Part shown: positions 9,160 to 16,952 of the stretch, piece by piece
Layout: every line of letters starts with the position of its first letter
How positions within the stretch are numbered: the first letter of the stretch is position 1
Assembly (NCBI RefSeq): GCF_014222285.1
Contig: NZ_JACKZS010000001.1
Coordinates: forward strand, 62,001 to 126,000
Direction of reading: 5' to 3'
Length of the DNA stretch: 64,000 nucleotides
DNA from: Nostoc sp. UCD121
Lineage (GTDB): Bacteria; Cyanobacteriota; Cyanobacteriia; Cyanobacteriales; Nostocaceae
The notes under the pieces: generated by a model
The model's database searches: none
The model's input: only the letters and a program-made list of their open reading frames with translations
Told to the model about the DNA's origin: nothing
Position numbers and translations under genes: made by a program

Positions 9160-9556
9160 TATGTCTTATTTTGACTTGACTTAGGCTTATTGTAGCGGCC
9201 ACCGTTGCAAAGTACATCGCATTCACAATGCAGGCTAGCGCATTCATAATGCAAGCAATCGCATTCACAAGGCAGGCTAGTGCATTCATAATGTAAGCGA
9301 TCGCATTCACAAAGCGGGCTAGTGCATTCACAATGCAAGCGATCGCATTCACAAGGCAGGCTAGCGCATTCATAATGCAAGCGATCGCTCTTGCTTCGCT
9401 AAAGTAAGTTAGCGCAAAAAAACCCAAGTATATTATGAAACGTAAAGAGGCTTAAAGCCCTTACTAATGACCAATGACAAAGGACAAATGATAACCTTTG
9501 TTATCATGCTTTTGGAATGGTATTCGCATTGTTTTTTCGTTAAAGAGAAAATATTC
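9160..9556. other. Gap between Uma2 gene and aldo/keto reductase
   Basis: Contains the 21-bp array at 9219-9386 and, at 9465-9490, a short stretch of STRR-like repeats (aatgaccaatgacaaagg). It holds the divergent promoters of the two flanking genes. ORFs over the array (MHYECASLPCEC-type) are repeat artefacts. Confidence 0.6.
9219..9386. repeat. 21-bp tandem repeat, 8 copies in alternating 42-bp dimers
   Basis: Eight 21-bp units all begin gcattca(c/t)aa. Odd units end in ggctag(c/t), even units in aagc(g/a)atc, so the true higher-order period is 42 bp. Each even-to-odd junction makes a full or near HIP1 octamer (gcgatcgc). The last even unit runs straight into another HIP1. Confidence 0.94.
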
Positions 9557-10609
9557 ATGAGATACAAACTCTTAGGCAAAAGCGGATTAAGAGTCTCTGA
9601 ACTCTCCTTGGGAACCATGACCTTTGGTGAAGATTGGGGTTGGGGTGCATCTGCTGACGAAAGTCGTAAAATCTTTGACACTTATGTAGAAGCAGGGGGA
9701 AATTTCATTGACACCGCCAACGGTTATACCGATGGTAGCAGTGAAAAAATTGTCGGTGAGTTAATCGCAAAAGAACGGGAACGCTTTGTAGTGGCGACAA
9801 AATATTCCTTTCCCTTGCAGATGAATAACAAAAAGGGCGACCCTAACGCCAGTGGAAACCATCGCAAGAACTTAATCCAGTCTTTGGAAGGTAGTCTGAA
9901 ACGGCTGAATACCGATTACATTGATTTATTTTGGTTGCACGCTTGGGATTTCACAACACCGATTGAAGAAGTATTGCGATCGCTTGATGATGTAGTTCGT
10001 CAAGGTAAAGTACTTTACATTGGCATTTCTGATACACCCGCTTGGATCGTTTCTCAAGCAAATACCATTGCCCAGTTCCAAGGATGGACGCAGTTTGTGG
10101 CGCTGCAAATTGAGTATAGTTTAATTCAGCGAACACCAGAGCGTGATTTGCTACCGATGGCTAAAGCTTTTGATTTGGCGGTGACACCTTGGTCGCCCTT
10201 GGGTGGTGGTGTGCTAACAGGTAAGTATAATCAGCCTCCTCAAGCAGGCGATGAACAAGGGCGACTAACAAATCCAGGCTTAGGAAGTATTTCAGAACGG
10301 AATTTAGCGATCGCTCAAGTTGTTAGTGAAGTTGCAGCAGAAATTGGCCACACACCCTCACAAGTAGCATTAGCTTGGTTACTAGCTCAAAGTGGTGTGA
10401 TTATTCCCATAATTGGGGCACGTAAATTAACGCAGTTTCAAGATAACTTAGCTTCTTTAGATGTCAGTCTTTCGCCACAACATCTGCAACGCTTAGATGA
10501 AGTTAGCAAAATTGAACTGGGTTTTCCCCATGACTTTTTGCAAAATGATGTAATTCGCGATCGGCTTTTCGGTGGCACATTTAATACCATAGAAAACCAT
10601 CGCATCTAA
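9557..10609 (+). CDS. Aldo/keto reductase
   Basis: NADPH-dependent oxidoreductase with an AKR TIM barrel; likely acts on aldehydes or ketones, but the substrate cannot be told from sequence. Start set at the ATG giving MRYKLLGKSGLRVSELSLGTMTF, the family N-terminus. The catalytic tetrad is visible as Asp and Tyr in NFIDTANGYTDG, Lys in VVATKYSF and His in LFWLHAWD. The cofactor-binding end (IIPIIGARKLTQFQDNL) is present. Length 350 aa is normal. It stands alone on the plus strand; downstream gene dps is 183 bases away. Confidence 0.92.
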   Translation: MRYKLLGKSGLRVSELSLGTMTFGEDWGWGASADESRKIFDTYVEAGGNFIDTANGYTDGSSEKIVGELIAKERERFVVATKYSFPLQMNNKKGDPNASGNHRKNLIQSLEGSLKRLNTDYIDLFWLHAWDFTTPIEEVLRSLDDVVRQGKVLYIGISDTPAWIVSQANTIAQFQGWTQFVALQIEYSLIQRTPERDLLPMAKAFDLAVTPWSPLGGGVLTGKYNQPPQAGDEQGRLTNPGLGSISERNLAIAQVVSEVAAEIGHTPSQVALAWLLAQSGVIIPIIGARKLTQFQDNLASLDVSLSPQHLQRLDEVSKIELGFPHDFLQNDVIRDRLFGGTFNTIENHRI

Positions 10610-10792
10610 ATGTCATTTTTAACTTCACTTTTTCCCAGTTAAAATTCTCAATCCAAAATCTAAAATTTCAAATTGTATAAGCTATAAACAGTAACACATT
10701 CAGGCATTAATACAATCCATCGTCAGAGAGTTTCGCACAGCCAGCCAGTATCTGTAAAGTTAGATTTAAAAGGCATTAACAACGTAAGACCC

Positions 10793-11365
10793 ATGAGCGA
10801 CAACAGTATTGCATCACGTTTGTACCCTACCCGGATTGACATTCCCGCAAAAGCGAGAGTTCAAATAGTGGTACTTCTCAACCAAACCTTAGCAGCTACT
10901 TCGGATTTAAAAACCCAAGCAAAGCAAGCGCATTGGAATGTTAAAGGAACTGACTTCTATCAGCTACATCTATTATTTGATGAACTTGCTGGGGAATTGG
11001 AAGGATACATCGATTTAGTAGCTGAACGCGTCACAGCTTTAGGCGGATACGCTTTCGGAACAGCCCGCGCCGCAGCTAGTAATTCAATTCTGCCAGAATA
11101 TCCCTTAGATATTTTGGATGGTAAAGATCATGTGACAGCCTTAGCAGATCGCTTTGCACTCTACGCGAAACATATTAGAGAAGCGATCGCAAAAACTGAT
11201 GAATTAGGTGATGCTGATACCGCCGATCTTTACACCGAAATTTCTCGTACCATTGACAAACGACTCTGGTTCTTAGAAGCTCATCTACAAATAGCAGAAA
11301 TCAAAGAAGAGAATGGTAACGCTGGTACTACTAAAACTCAAAAGATTCCTGCTGCTGTAAAATAA
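10793..11365 (+). CDS. dps: Dps-family ferritin-like DNA/iron protein
   Basis: A miniferritin that oxidises and stores iron using hydrogen peroxide, protecting DNA in stress. The subunit-interface ferroxidase ligands are visible: His47 (AHWNVKG), His59 (YQLH), Asp63, Asp74 and Glu78 (YIDLVAERV). Length 190 aa. A loose tail on both ends (Thr/Lys-rich C-terminus) may bind DNA, but I cannot show that. Nostoc species carry several Dps paralogues and I cannot say which this is. A terminator lies 51 bases downstream, so it is probably monocistronic. Confidence 0.92.
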   Translation: MSDNSIASRLYPTRIDIPAKARVQIVVLLNQTLAATSDLKTQAKQAHWNVKGTDFYQLHLLFDELAGELEGYIDLVAERVTALGGYAFGTARAAASNSILPEYPLDILDGKDHVTALADRFALYAKHIREAIAKTDELGDADTADLYTEISRTIDKRLWFLEAHLQIAEIKEENGNAGTTKTQKIPAAVK

Positions 11366-11735
11366 GCACTTCTGAGAAAAGTAGTCTTTCTTAAATCTAA
11401 TAGTATCCTTTTGGTAAGTACGTCACTTTTAAGTGCGTACTTTTCATTTATATGTATTTACCTTACTATTGAAATAGTTCAAAACGAAGTCAAGAAATTC
11501 ACCAATATCTTCAACAAGCGATCTATCAAAATTCATACTTAAACTGGAAGAAGTTATTAGGTGATTGAAAAAGTATGCTAATTTCATTTTGATTTCAAAT
11601 GCCAATTTTAGATTTTTCCTGCAATCTAAAATCGTTCACTGAGCGATCGCGTAGCGTTCTGCAAGAAAGTCTAAAATCTAAAATCCAAAATTGAGTCGTT
11701 CCTAACTAAATACTCATTTACAAAGAGGTAAATTT
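11366..11735. other. dps-pirin gap
   Basis: Contains the dps terminator (11416-11444), then AT-rich sequence with a HIP1 site. From 11587 to 11690 there are imperfect copies of an aaatctaaaat-type low-complexity motif. No gene seen. Confidence 0.5.
11416..11444 (+). terminator. Terminator after dps
   Basis: Nested stem: aagtacg / cgtactt outside and cactt / aagtg inside, ending in tttt. One unpaired T on the 5' arm. Good rho-independent shape for the plus strand. Confidence 0.75.
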
Positions 11736-12452
11736 ATGTCTCAAAATACAATTACCCACTTAATTCACGATCGCAATGCCCGTGGTCATGCGAAAATGGG
11801 CTGGCTCGATAGCTATCACACATTTTCCTTCGGTAGTTTTTACGATCCCAACCGTATGGGATTTCGCTCTCTGCGCGTGATTAACGACGATCGCATCGCC
11901 CCCGGTGCAGGATTCCCTACCCATAGTCATCGTGACATGGAAATCCTCACTTATGTCTTAGAAGGTGCTGTAGAGCATAAAGACAGCTTGGGGACTGGCT
12001 CGGTAATTCGCCCCGGTGATGCCCAAATTATGAGCGCTGGAACTGGAATCAGCCACAGTGAATTTAATCCTTCACCAACTGAACCACTACACTTACTGCA
12101 AATCTGGATTCTTCCCGATCGAGAAGGAATAACGCCAAGATATGAACAAAAAGCTTTTCCTTTGGAAGAAAAGCGCGGTAAACTCCGCTTAATTGCCTCT
12201 AAAGATGGACGCGATGGTGCTGTGACAATTCACCAAGATGTTGAGTTGTACACATCTGTTTTAGAGTCAGGCGATGTTGTTAATTATCAAGTCAAAAGCG
12301 ATCGCTATGCCTGGTTACAAGTAGCCCAAGGTATAGTCGATTTAAATGGAGAAGAACTCAGAGCCGGCGATGGTGTGCAAATCAATGGCGAAGAACAGCT
12401 AGAAATTAGCACCAACATCGGTGGCGAAATCTTGCTTTTCGATTTGGGTTAA
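11736..12452 (+). CDS. Pirin family protein (YhhW-like bicupin)
   Basis: Iron-binding cupin protein of the pirin family; bacterial members such as E. coli YhhW have quercetin 2,3-dioxygenase activity in vitro. Metal ligands are visible as the His pair and Glu in [17 protein letters not shown] and His/Glu in [12 protein letters not shown]. 238 aa covers two cupin halves. A gagg ribosome site precedes the ATG (aaagaggtaaattt). It is probably a single-gene unit, followed by two hairpins. Confidence 0.9.
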   Translation: MSQNTITHLIHDRNARGHAKMGWLDSYHTFSFGSFYDPNRMGFRSLRVINDDRIAPGAGFPTHSHRDMEILTYVLEGAVEHKDSLGTGSVIRPGDAQIMSAGTGISHSEFNPSPTEPLHLLQIWILPDREGITPRYEQKAFPLEEKRGKLRLIASKDGRDGAVTIHQDVELYTSVLESGDVVNYQVKSDRYAWLQVAQGIVDLNGEELRAGDGVQINGEEQLEISTNIGGEILLFDLG

Positions 12453-12482
12453 TCTTAAATCTGTTTGCTGAAAAGCTAGCTT

Positions 12483-12512
12483 GTAGGGTGGGCATTGCAA
12501 TGCTCACCCTAC
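12483..12512. repeat. 30-bp palindrome with gcattgcaatgc core
   Basis: Outer arms gtagggtg / caccctac and inner 12-bp perfect palindrome gcattgcaatgc. A relative with ttgcattgcaa core lies at 40902-40932 after pstS. It may end transcription of the pirin gene but lacks a T-run. Confidence 0.7.
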
Positions 12513-12581
12513 TATGATTTGTTAGAGAAAAATTTGTCGATTGAGGCGCGGATTTGCCATTGCATTGGGAATCCTTAATTA

Positions 12582-12620
12582 GGGATAGGTCAAAACTATT
12601 GTGAAAGTTTTGACCTACCC
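12582..12620 (+). terminator. Strong hairpin, terminator-like
   Basis: Stem taggtcaaaac / gttttgaccta (11 bp, perfect) extended by ggg / ccc with one bulged base, loop of 10, followed by ctttt. Lies 130 bases after the pirin stop. Confidence 0.6.
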
Positions 12621-12662
12621 CTTTTATAGTAAAAATGTACTATTATTTTTAGTGTTACAGCA

Positions 12663-12826
12663 ATGCAATCTCTTCAGATGGTTAGTGTATCAGATTTGCA
12701 AGCATTATTAAAACTATATCCAAATCACGGTTATACTTTCTCATAAAACCACCAAAACAACTAGGCGGCAACGGCCAAAAAGTTCTTATTTTGGGAAAGA
12801 TGTATCAGGCTTTAATAAGTTATTAG
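12663..12826 (+). pseudogene. Possible small gene broken by a one-base frameshift
   Basis: An ATG frame reads MQSLQMVSVSDLQALLKLYP and stops at 12744. Another frame then runs through KPPKQLGGNGQKVLILGK to a TAG at 12824-12826, directly before the ribosome site of the ATPase gene. The combined span (164 bases) is one base off a multiple of three, so a single indel near 12738 would join them into a protein of about 54 aa. I do not recognise the product. It may simply be chance. Confidence 0.3.
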
Positions 12827-12837
12827 AGGTGGCTGTA

Positions 12838-13542
12838 ATGCCGACGATTCATTTTGTGGATGGTGAAAAAGGCGGGGTAGGAAAATCTCTCTTTGCCAGG
12901 ACAATGATTCAGTATTGTCTGGATAAGAGAATCCCATTTGTACCAGTGGAGACAGATAGATCAAATCCAGATGTGGCAGGGGTGTATAAGGAAATATGTA
13001 AGTATGCCGTGTTTAGTGAGAACGAACGACAGGCAAATAAGGCAGATAGAATATTTGAGTGGGCCATAGAGAGACCAGTAATTGTGAATTTAGCCGCACA
13101 ATCGCATAGAGCAGTGCAAGGGTGGGTTGAATCTAATCAATTACTTGAACTAGGAAGTTCGCAGGGCGTGATGTTTTGTAAATGGTTTGTATCGACAGGA
13201 GGATACGACAGCATCAACCTGTTTACTCAGTCAGTGAATACTTACGGCGAAAAAATCCCTCATATTCTGGTGAGGAATTTGGGGCTGTGTGATGATTGGG
13301 AGCATCTAGAGTCAGACTCCAACTTTCAGAACACAGTAAATAAATATCAGATAAAAGTTATAGATTTTCCGAAGTTAGCATACAGAGAAAGAAACATAAT
13401 TGACCAAAATCGCCTGACTTTTGCAGAGGCTAGAGAGTATAAAGAATTTGGAGTAATTGGAAAACAGAGAGTAGTGAATTTTCTGAAGCTTGCTTATGGC
13501 GCTTTTGAGAAAGTAGGTATCTGGTATGAAAAAGTTGAATAG
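12838..13542 (+). CDS. ParA/MinD-type P-loop ATPase, MobD-like
   Basis: The N-terminus MPTIHFVDGEKGGVGKSLF carries a deviant Walker A (KGGVGKS) typical of the SIMIBI ParA/MinD class. Start chosen at ATG 12838, which has agagg 8 bases upstream; the GTG at 12829 overlaps that site. 234 aa. The sequence pattern (VETDRSNPDV, FCKWFVSTGGYDS, LVRNLGLCDDW) recalls ParA-like proteins annotated as mobilisation protein MobD on plasmids; that link is from memory. No partner such as ParB or relaxase is nearby. Possibly a remnant of a mobile element. Confidence 0.75.
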   Translation: MPTIHFVDGEKGGVGKSLFARTMIQYCLDKRIPFVPVETDRSNPDVAGVYKEICKYAVFSENERQANKADRIFEWAIERPVIVNLAAQSHRAVQGWVESNQLLELGSSQGVMFCKWFVSTGGYDSINLFTQSVNTYGEKIPHILVRNLGLCDDWEHLESDSNFQNTVNKYQIKVIDFPKLAYRERNIIDQNRLTFAEAREYKEFGVIGKQRVVNFLKLAYGAFEKVGIWYEKVE

Positions 13543-13543
13543 G

Positions 13544-13584
13544 AGTCATTGGTCATTACTCATTGGTACTAATGACCAATGACT
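13544..13584. repeat. Inverted repeat made of catt-ggt STRR-like units
   Basis: A 15-bp perfect stem (agtcattggtcatta / taatgaccaatgact) with an 11-base loop starts just after the ATPase stop. The arms belong to the same repeat vocabulary seen at 9465, 16770 and 41356. It may end transcription. Confidence 0.75.
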
Positions 13585-13696
13585 TAGGACAAACCCCAGC
13601 AGGAGATTCGATGGGTATGCGATGGCGTACCCGCCCACCGGAGGCGATCGCAAAGTGAATTTGACTACAATTCTTAGAAAGAGTAGCAAAAATCTA

Positions 13697-14419
13697 ATGT
13701 CCAAAAAGTCTGATTCGCAGTTCCAAAATCTCTTTACTTCAGCCAAATCAAGCAACTGGGACGAAAGATTAGGCCAAATAGCCTATCGTTTTAACCGAGA
13801 GTATCAACGTGAAACCTTTGAACTTCCAACCGAAGTCCAGGCGATGCCGATATTCCGTGAGTGGATTGGAGGTAGTTTTGCCGGGAGAATTGCTTCCCCT
13901 TTTTGGGAAATTGCTCAACCTCAAAAAAACCAGCACTGTTTAGATATTGGCTGTGGTATCAGCTTTTTAATCTATCCTTGGCGGGATTGGCAAGCATTTT
14001 TTCATGGGCAAGAAATTAGTAATGTGGCACGCGATACCCTTAACTCTCGTGGGCCGCAGTTGAATTCTAAGCTGTTCAAAGGTGTTGAGTTGGGAGCAGC
14101 CCATCAGTTAAACTATTCACCAGAGCAGTTTGACCTAGCGATCGCAACAGGATTTAGCTGCTATTTTCCACTCGAATACTGGAATGCAGTACTCGCAGAA
14201 GTTAAGCGAGTGTTAAAACCAGGTGGACATTTTGTGTTTGACATCCTTAACCCAGAACAGCCTTTAGCAGAAGATTGGGCAGTTTTAGAAACCTATTTGG
14301 GGGCTGAGGTGTTTTTAGAGCCTCTAGCTGAGTGGGAAAAAACCATTAAGGCCGCTGGTGCTAAAGTAGTAACCAAAAAATTAGGAGAATTATTCCAATT
14401 GTATAAGGTGCGATTTTGA
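13697..14419 (+). CDS. Class I SAM-dependent methyltransferase
   Basis: A methyltransferase with the Rossmann-like motif I HCLDIGCGISFL, motif near FDLAIATGFSCYFPLEYW, and the post-motif helix VLAEVKRVLKPGGHFVFDIL typical of the Methyltransf_11 group. Start chosen at the ATG giving MSKKSDSQ; the longer frame from 13622 is repeat-derived (it contains a gtacccgcccaccggaggcgatcgc repeat). 240 aa. Substrate unknown. It converges on the DUF202 gene. Confidence 0.85.
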   Translation: MSKKSDSQFQNLFTSAKSSNWDERLGQIAYRFNREYQRETFELPTEVQAMPIFREWIGGSFAGRIASPFWEIAQPQKNQHCLDIGCGISFLIYPWRDWQAFFHGQEISNVARDTLNSRGPQLNSKLFKGVELGAAHQLNYSPEQFDLAIATGFSCYFPLEYWNAVLAEVKRVLKPGGHFVFDILNPEQPLAEDWAVLETYLGAEVFLEPLAEWEKTIKAAGAKVVTKKLGELFQLYKVRF

Positions 14420-14500
14420 AAAAACTGAGTGCGAAAGTACTAAGTACTCTTCTTTTTACTCAGCACGGGCTAAACGCCCCGCTACCGCTAACAGCACTCA

Positions 14501-14929
14501 TCACTCAGGGATAACTGGACTCATTGGATCTAAAGAAGTTGTAAAAACAAAATAGATTACTCCAGTGCCGAGAATCATTACAGCGAGACTGAACAGCAAT
14601 ACCCATCTGTCTGTCGGTTCATAAGTATCTTCTTCGATATCACGACGGACAGCGAAATAGTGACTGGTTGAGAGCCACACTGTAATCAAACCCACCAGCG
14701 AAAAGACTAAACCTAACTTCCAGCCGTTGCCGGGACGGGGTACTAAAGGTACATGGAAGGCACGCAAACGCACAATTACAACACCAAAACCTAAAAGAGC
14801 AATCCCTGTCCGCATCCAAGCCAGGTAGGTACGCTCATTTGCCAAGTGATCTCGGATTCGAGAAGGATTGAGTCGTCCTGGCTTTTTTTTATCTTTATCT
14901 TCTTCTGTGGATTTCAATTTTAACTGCAT
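14501..14929 (-). CDS. DUF202 (YidH-like) membrane protein
   Basis: Contains the DUF202 signature RDHLANERTYLAWMRTGIALLGFG followed by two more hydrophobic segments, three transmembrane helices in all. Start set at the ATG giving MQLKLKSTEEDKDKKKP, with aaggg 9 bases upstream; a longer frame to 15058 adds a doubtful hydrophobic leader. 142 aa, normal for the family. Function of DUF202 proteins is unclear. Confidence 0.85.
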   Translation of the reverse strand: MQLKLKSTEEDKDKKKPGRLNPSRIRDHLANERTYLAWMRTGIALLGFGVVIVRLRAFHVPLVPRPGNGWKLGLVFSLVGLITVWLSTSHYFAVRRDIEEDTYEPTDRWVLLFSLAVMILGTGVIYFVFTTSLDPMSPVIPE

Positions 14930-15292
14930 CAATAACACCCTTATCCCCAAAGCGGCTCTTATCAAAAAAATGCGGAGGTAGTAGGAAATCTCTTTCCAGA
15001 TGACTTGCAGCCAGCACAATAGTTGCGCTACTGAAATATATCTATTGTGATTGTACATATTTTTTCAAAATATATTTTAATGCAGATATAAAAATAAAAC
15101 AAGCCTGACTGAATAATTTAGAATTCGTAATTGATGGTGCAGAGTAGTTATAAGTAATAAGATGTTATAAAAAACAGCCAAGAATCAGAGAGATTTTTTA
15201 ACCAGTCTTAAGTCAGGTTTTTTCTCTAATTTTGGCTGTCACCCTGTTGAAATTGAGAACAATGATTCAAAAATAGACTATGCAGTTAGATT
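14930..15292. other. Gap upstream of DUF202 gene
   Basis: Holds the DUF202 promoter region and a long terminator hairpin (15169-15239) for the minus-strand gene to its right. The frame open upstream of 14929 is not supported as coding. Confidence 0.5.
15169..15239 (-). terminator. Long terminator hairpin of the CadD operon
   Basis: On the minus strand an outer stem acagccaa / ttggctgt with inner ctct / agag and A6/T6 pairing is followed by six T. It lies 54 bases after the stop of the secreted protein gene. Confidence 0.75.
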
Positions 15293-15955
15293 TCAAGACT
15301 TCTTAATAGGTGCATTAGGAACTCGTGTATCTATGATAGCCTGCGATATATCTGGGATAAACCAGTTAGCCTTATTGCTGTTAAGAACTTTCACAGTCGG
15401 AACATTTAATTCAATCGCACCAGTATCTGGATTGCTCTTAATCACCAACTGAGTTCCATCAAGGATTTTCAGAGCCGCAGGCCCTGTCAATTCTTCACCT
15501 TGCCCATTCGGACTAGAAGTGAAGTTTGCTACCTTGATATCATTCGGTAGATAGATGCCATCACAATCCCAGTTATCTCTAGTGGACTGACCATTAGCTA
15601 GAAAATACAAACCATTGTCGTATATGGCATCTTCATTGTCATCATCATTTGGTCTTTTACCGTATACTGCTATGGTATTACCTGTTTGGTTTTCGCATTT
15701 ACCCCAGTTAATTCCCGTCTCTAAAGCATATTTTTGCAGTGTTAATTCCTCAGTTCTCTTTTGAATTTCTTCTGGTGTCAGACCTTCAACTTGAGTTTGG
15801 GCATCTTTTGTTTGAGACAGTTCGTTAAGAGCTTTAGTGACTTCGATATAATCAGGGTTTTTGCTAAATTTTGGTCTATCAGCAAAAGAAGGTTGAGCGA
15901 AGGCTAGATTAGCGAAAATAATTAAGGCAATTAGCAGAGATTTCCAGACTTTCAT
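15293..15955 (-). CDS. Secreted protein of unknown function
   Basis: Start set at ATG with agga 8 bases upstream, giving MKVWKSLLIALIIFANLAFAQPSFA, a clear Sec signal peptide with an A-x-A-like cleavage site near residue 25. The mature part (about 195 aa) has a region LNELSQTKDAQ, two Cys in KCENQTGN and WDCDGIYL that could form a disulfide, and no domain I recognise. It is 79 bases downstream of the CadD-like gene on the same strand and ends at a shared terminator, so the two are likely one operon; it may be a periplasmic partner, but that is inference. Confidence 0.75.
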   Translation of the reverse strand: MKVWKSLLIALIIFANLAFAQPSFADRPKFSKNPDYIEVTKALNELSQTKDAQTQVEGLTPEEIQKRTEELTLQKYALETGINWGKCENQTGNTIAVYGKRPNDDDNEDAIYDNGLYFLANGQSTRDNWDCDGIYLPNDIKVANFTSSPNGQGEELTGPAALKILDGTQLVIKSNPDTGAIELNVPTVKVLNSNKANWFIPDISQAIIDTRVPNAPIKKS

Positions 15956-16034
15956 GTTTTGATTCCTGTTGATGGGGAAGATATTTTGTAGTTTTAAATT
16001 AATTTTCGTAAGAAAATTCATGATGCACATCTTT

Positions 16035-16745
16035 CTAGATACTTAACTTTTCTTGTTCTTCACTCGAAGATTGAGTATTGAAACCTAAGATTAATGAGAA
16101 TATATAACTAGAAACTACAGATAAAAGAGTCCAGGTAACGTTTTCTGTGACAATAAACACGCCCAAACCAATTAAGATACAAGGTACAAAAGTGTTGCCA
16201 TTTTCAGTTAAAAAATGTGCGATCGCAGGCAAGTAGGTCAACTTGTAAGCGGTATAACACCATACACCTACTAGCGAAAAGAATACACTGAGTATAATTA
16301 ACAGACTATCTAATTCCGAATTGGCAAACAGAGGCACATAGACGCTGATATTATCACTACCATTGGCAAAGGCGATCGCAGCAACGTTGCAAGTTTGGGG
16401 AGAGAAAAAGCTCCTAACTATAGAGGGACAAGATGGCTCGGTTTCTTCTGCACCTTGCTCTGGTGAATCCTCTTCGCGTTTTAGTAAACCACTCACACCA
16501 ATGATTATTGGCATTAAACCAAGTAGTCTAATCCAGTCCTGCGGTATAATTAGTCCACCGAAAAACCCAGGAAGGCTAGCAACTATCAATGCAGCAAAGC
16601 CAAGATACTGACCAGCAAGGATGTGACGACTGCGGAACGTTTTATTTATTTGTGAAAAAAGCAACGTCAGAATCACAATATCATCGATGTTGGTTGCAGT
16701 GAATGCCGTGATCCCTGTGGTAATTGCAGTTACTAAACCGCTCAT
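16035..16745 (-). CDS. CadD-family cation/cadmium resistance transporter
   Basis: Membrane protein of the cadmium-resistance transporter family (PF03596). The N-terminus MSGLVTAITTGITAFTATNIDDIVILTLLF and the repeat-like AAIAFANGSDNISVYVPLFA match the two conserved Asn/Asp-bearing helices. About six transmembrane segments; 236 aa with a charged central loop (KREEDSPEQGAEETE). The true ion in cyanobacteria is unknown. It is divergent from a LysR gene 207 bases away, which probably regulates it. Confidence 0.85.
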   Translation of the reverse strand: MSGLVTAITTGITAFTATNIDDIVILTLLFSQINKTFRSRHILAGQYLGFAALIVASLPGFFGGLIIPQDWIRLLGLMPIIIGVSGLLKREEDSPEQGAEETEPSCPSIVRSFFSPQTCNVAAIAFANGSDNISVYVPLFANSELDSLLIILSVFFSLVGVWCYTAYKLTYLPAIAHFLTENGNTFVPCILIGLGVFIVTENVTWTLLSVVSSYIFSLILGFNTQSSSEEQEKLSI

Positions 16746-16769
16746 TTTTGGAAGTCCTTATTTTGATGC

Positions 16770-16834
16770 TTGGCAATTGGGCATTAATCATTGGGCATTT
16801 ACAAAGGACAAATGACTAATGACAAATGACTAAG
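16770..16834. repeat. STRR-like heptameric repeats in the CadD-LysR divergent gap
   Basis: Imperfect heptamers of the type attgggc and aatgac(a/t) run back to back (cattgggcat, aaatgactaatgac). They lie between the two start codons where a LysR operator would be expected. Confidence 0.65.
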
Positions 16835-16952
16835 TAAAAAGCTTTGATTTATACTTTAGTGAAACTAACCGATAGAATCAAATGCTTTTGTTTGTCAAAA
16901 TGATAAATGAAAGTGATTAAATCTTTGACACCAAGTTGTAGGGATACCATAA

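Larger units (their letters stand above)
12453..12837. other. Gap with two hairpins and a broken small ORF
   Basis: Holds a palindrome at 12483-12512, a strong hairpin at 12582-12620, and a possible frameshifted small gene at 12663-12826 whose last codon abuts the ribosome site of the next gene. Confidence 0.5.

Noticed and set aside
9159..9427. Cys-rich ORFs over the third array
   Set aside because: Repeat artefact; no start context and the dimer pattern is at DNA level.
14440..14500. Possible tRNA or RNA in cagcacgggctaaacgcccc region
   Set aside because: It is a known-looking Nostoc repeat (gggc/gccc hairpin); no cloverleaf or TpsiC loop could be drawn.
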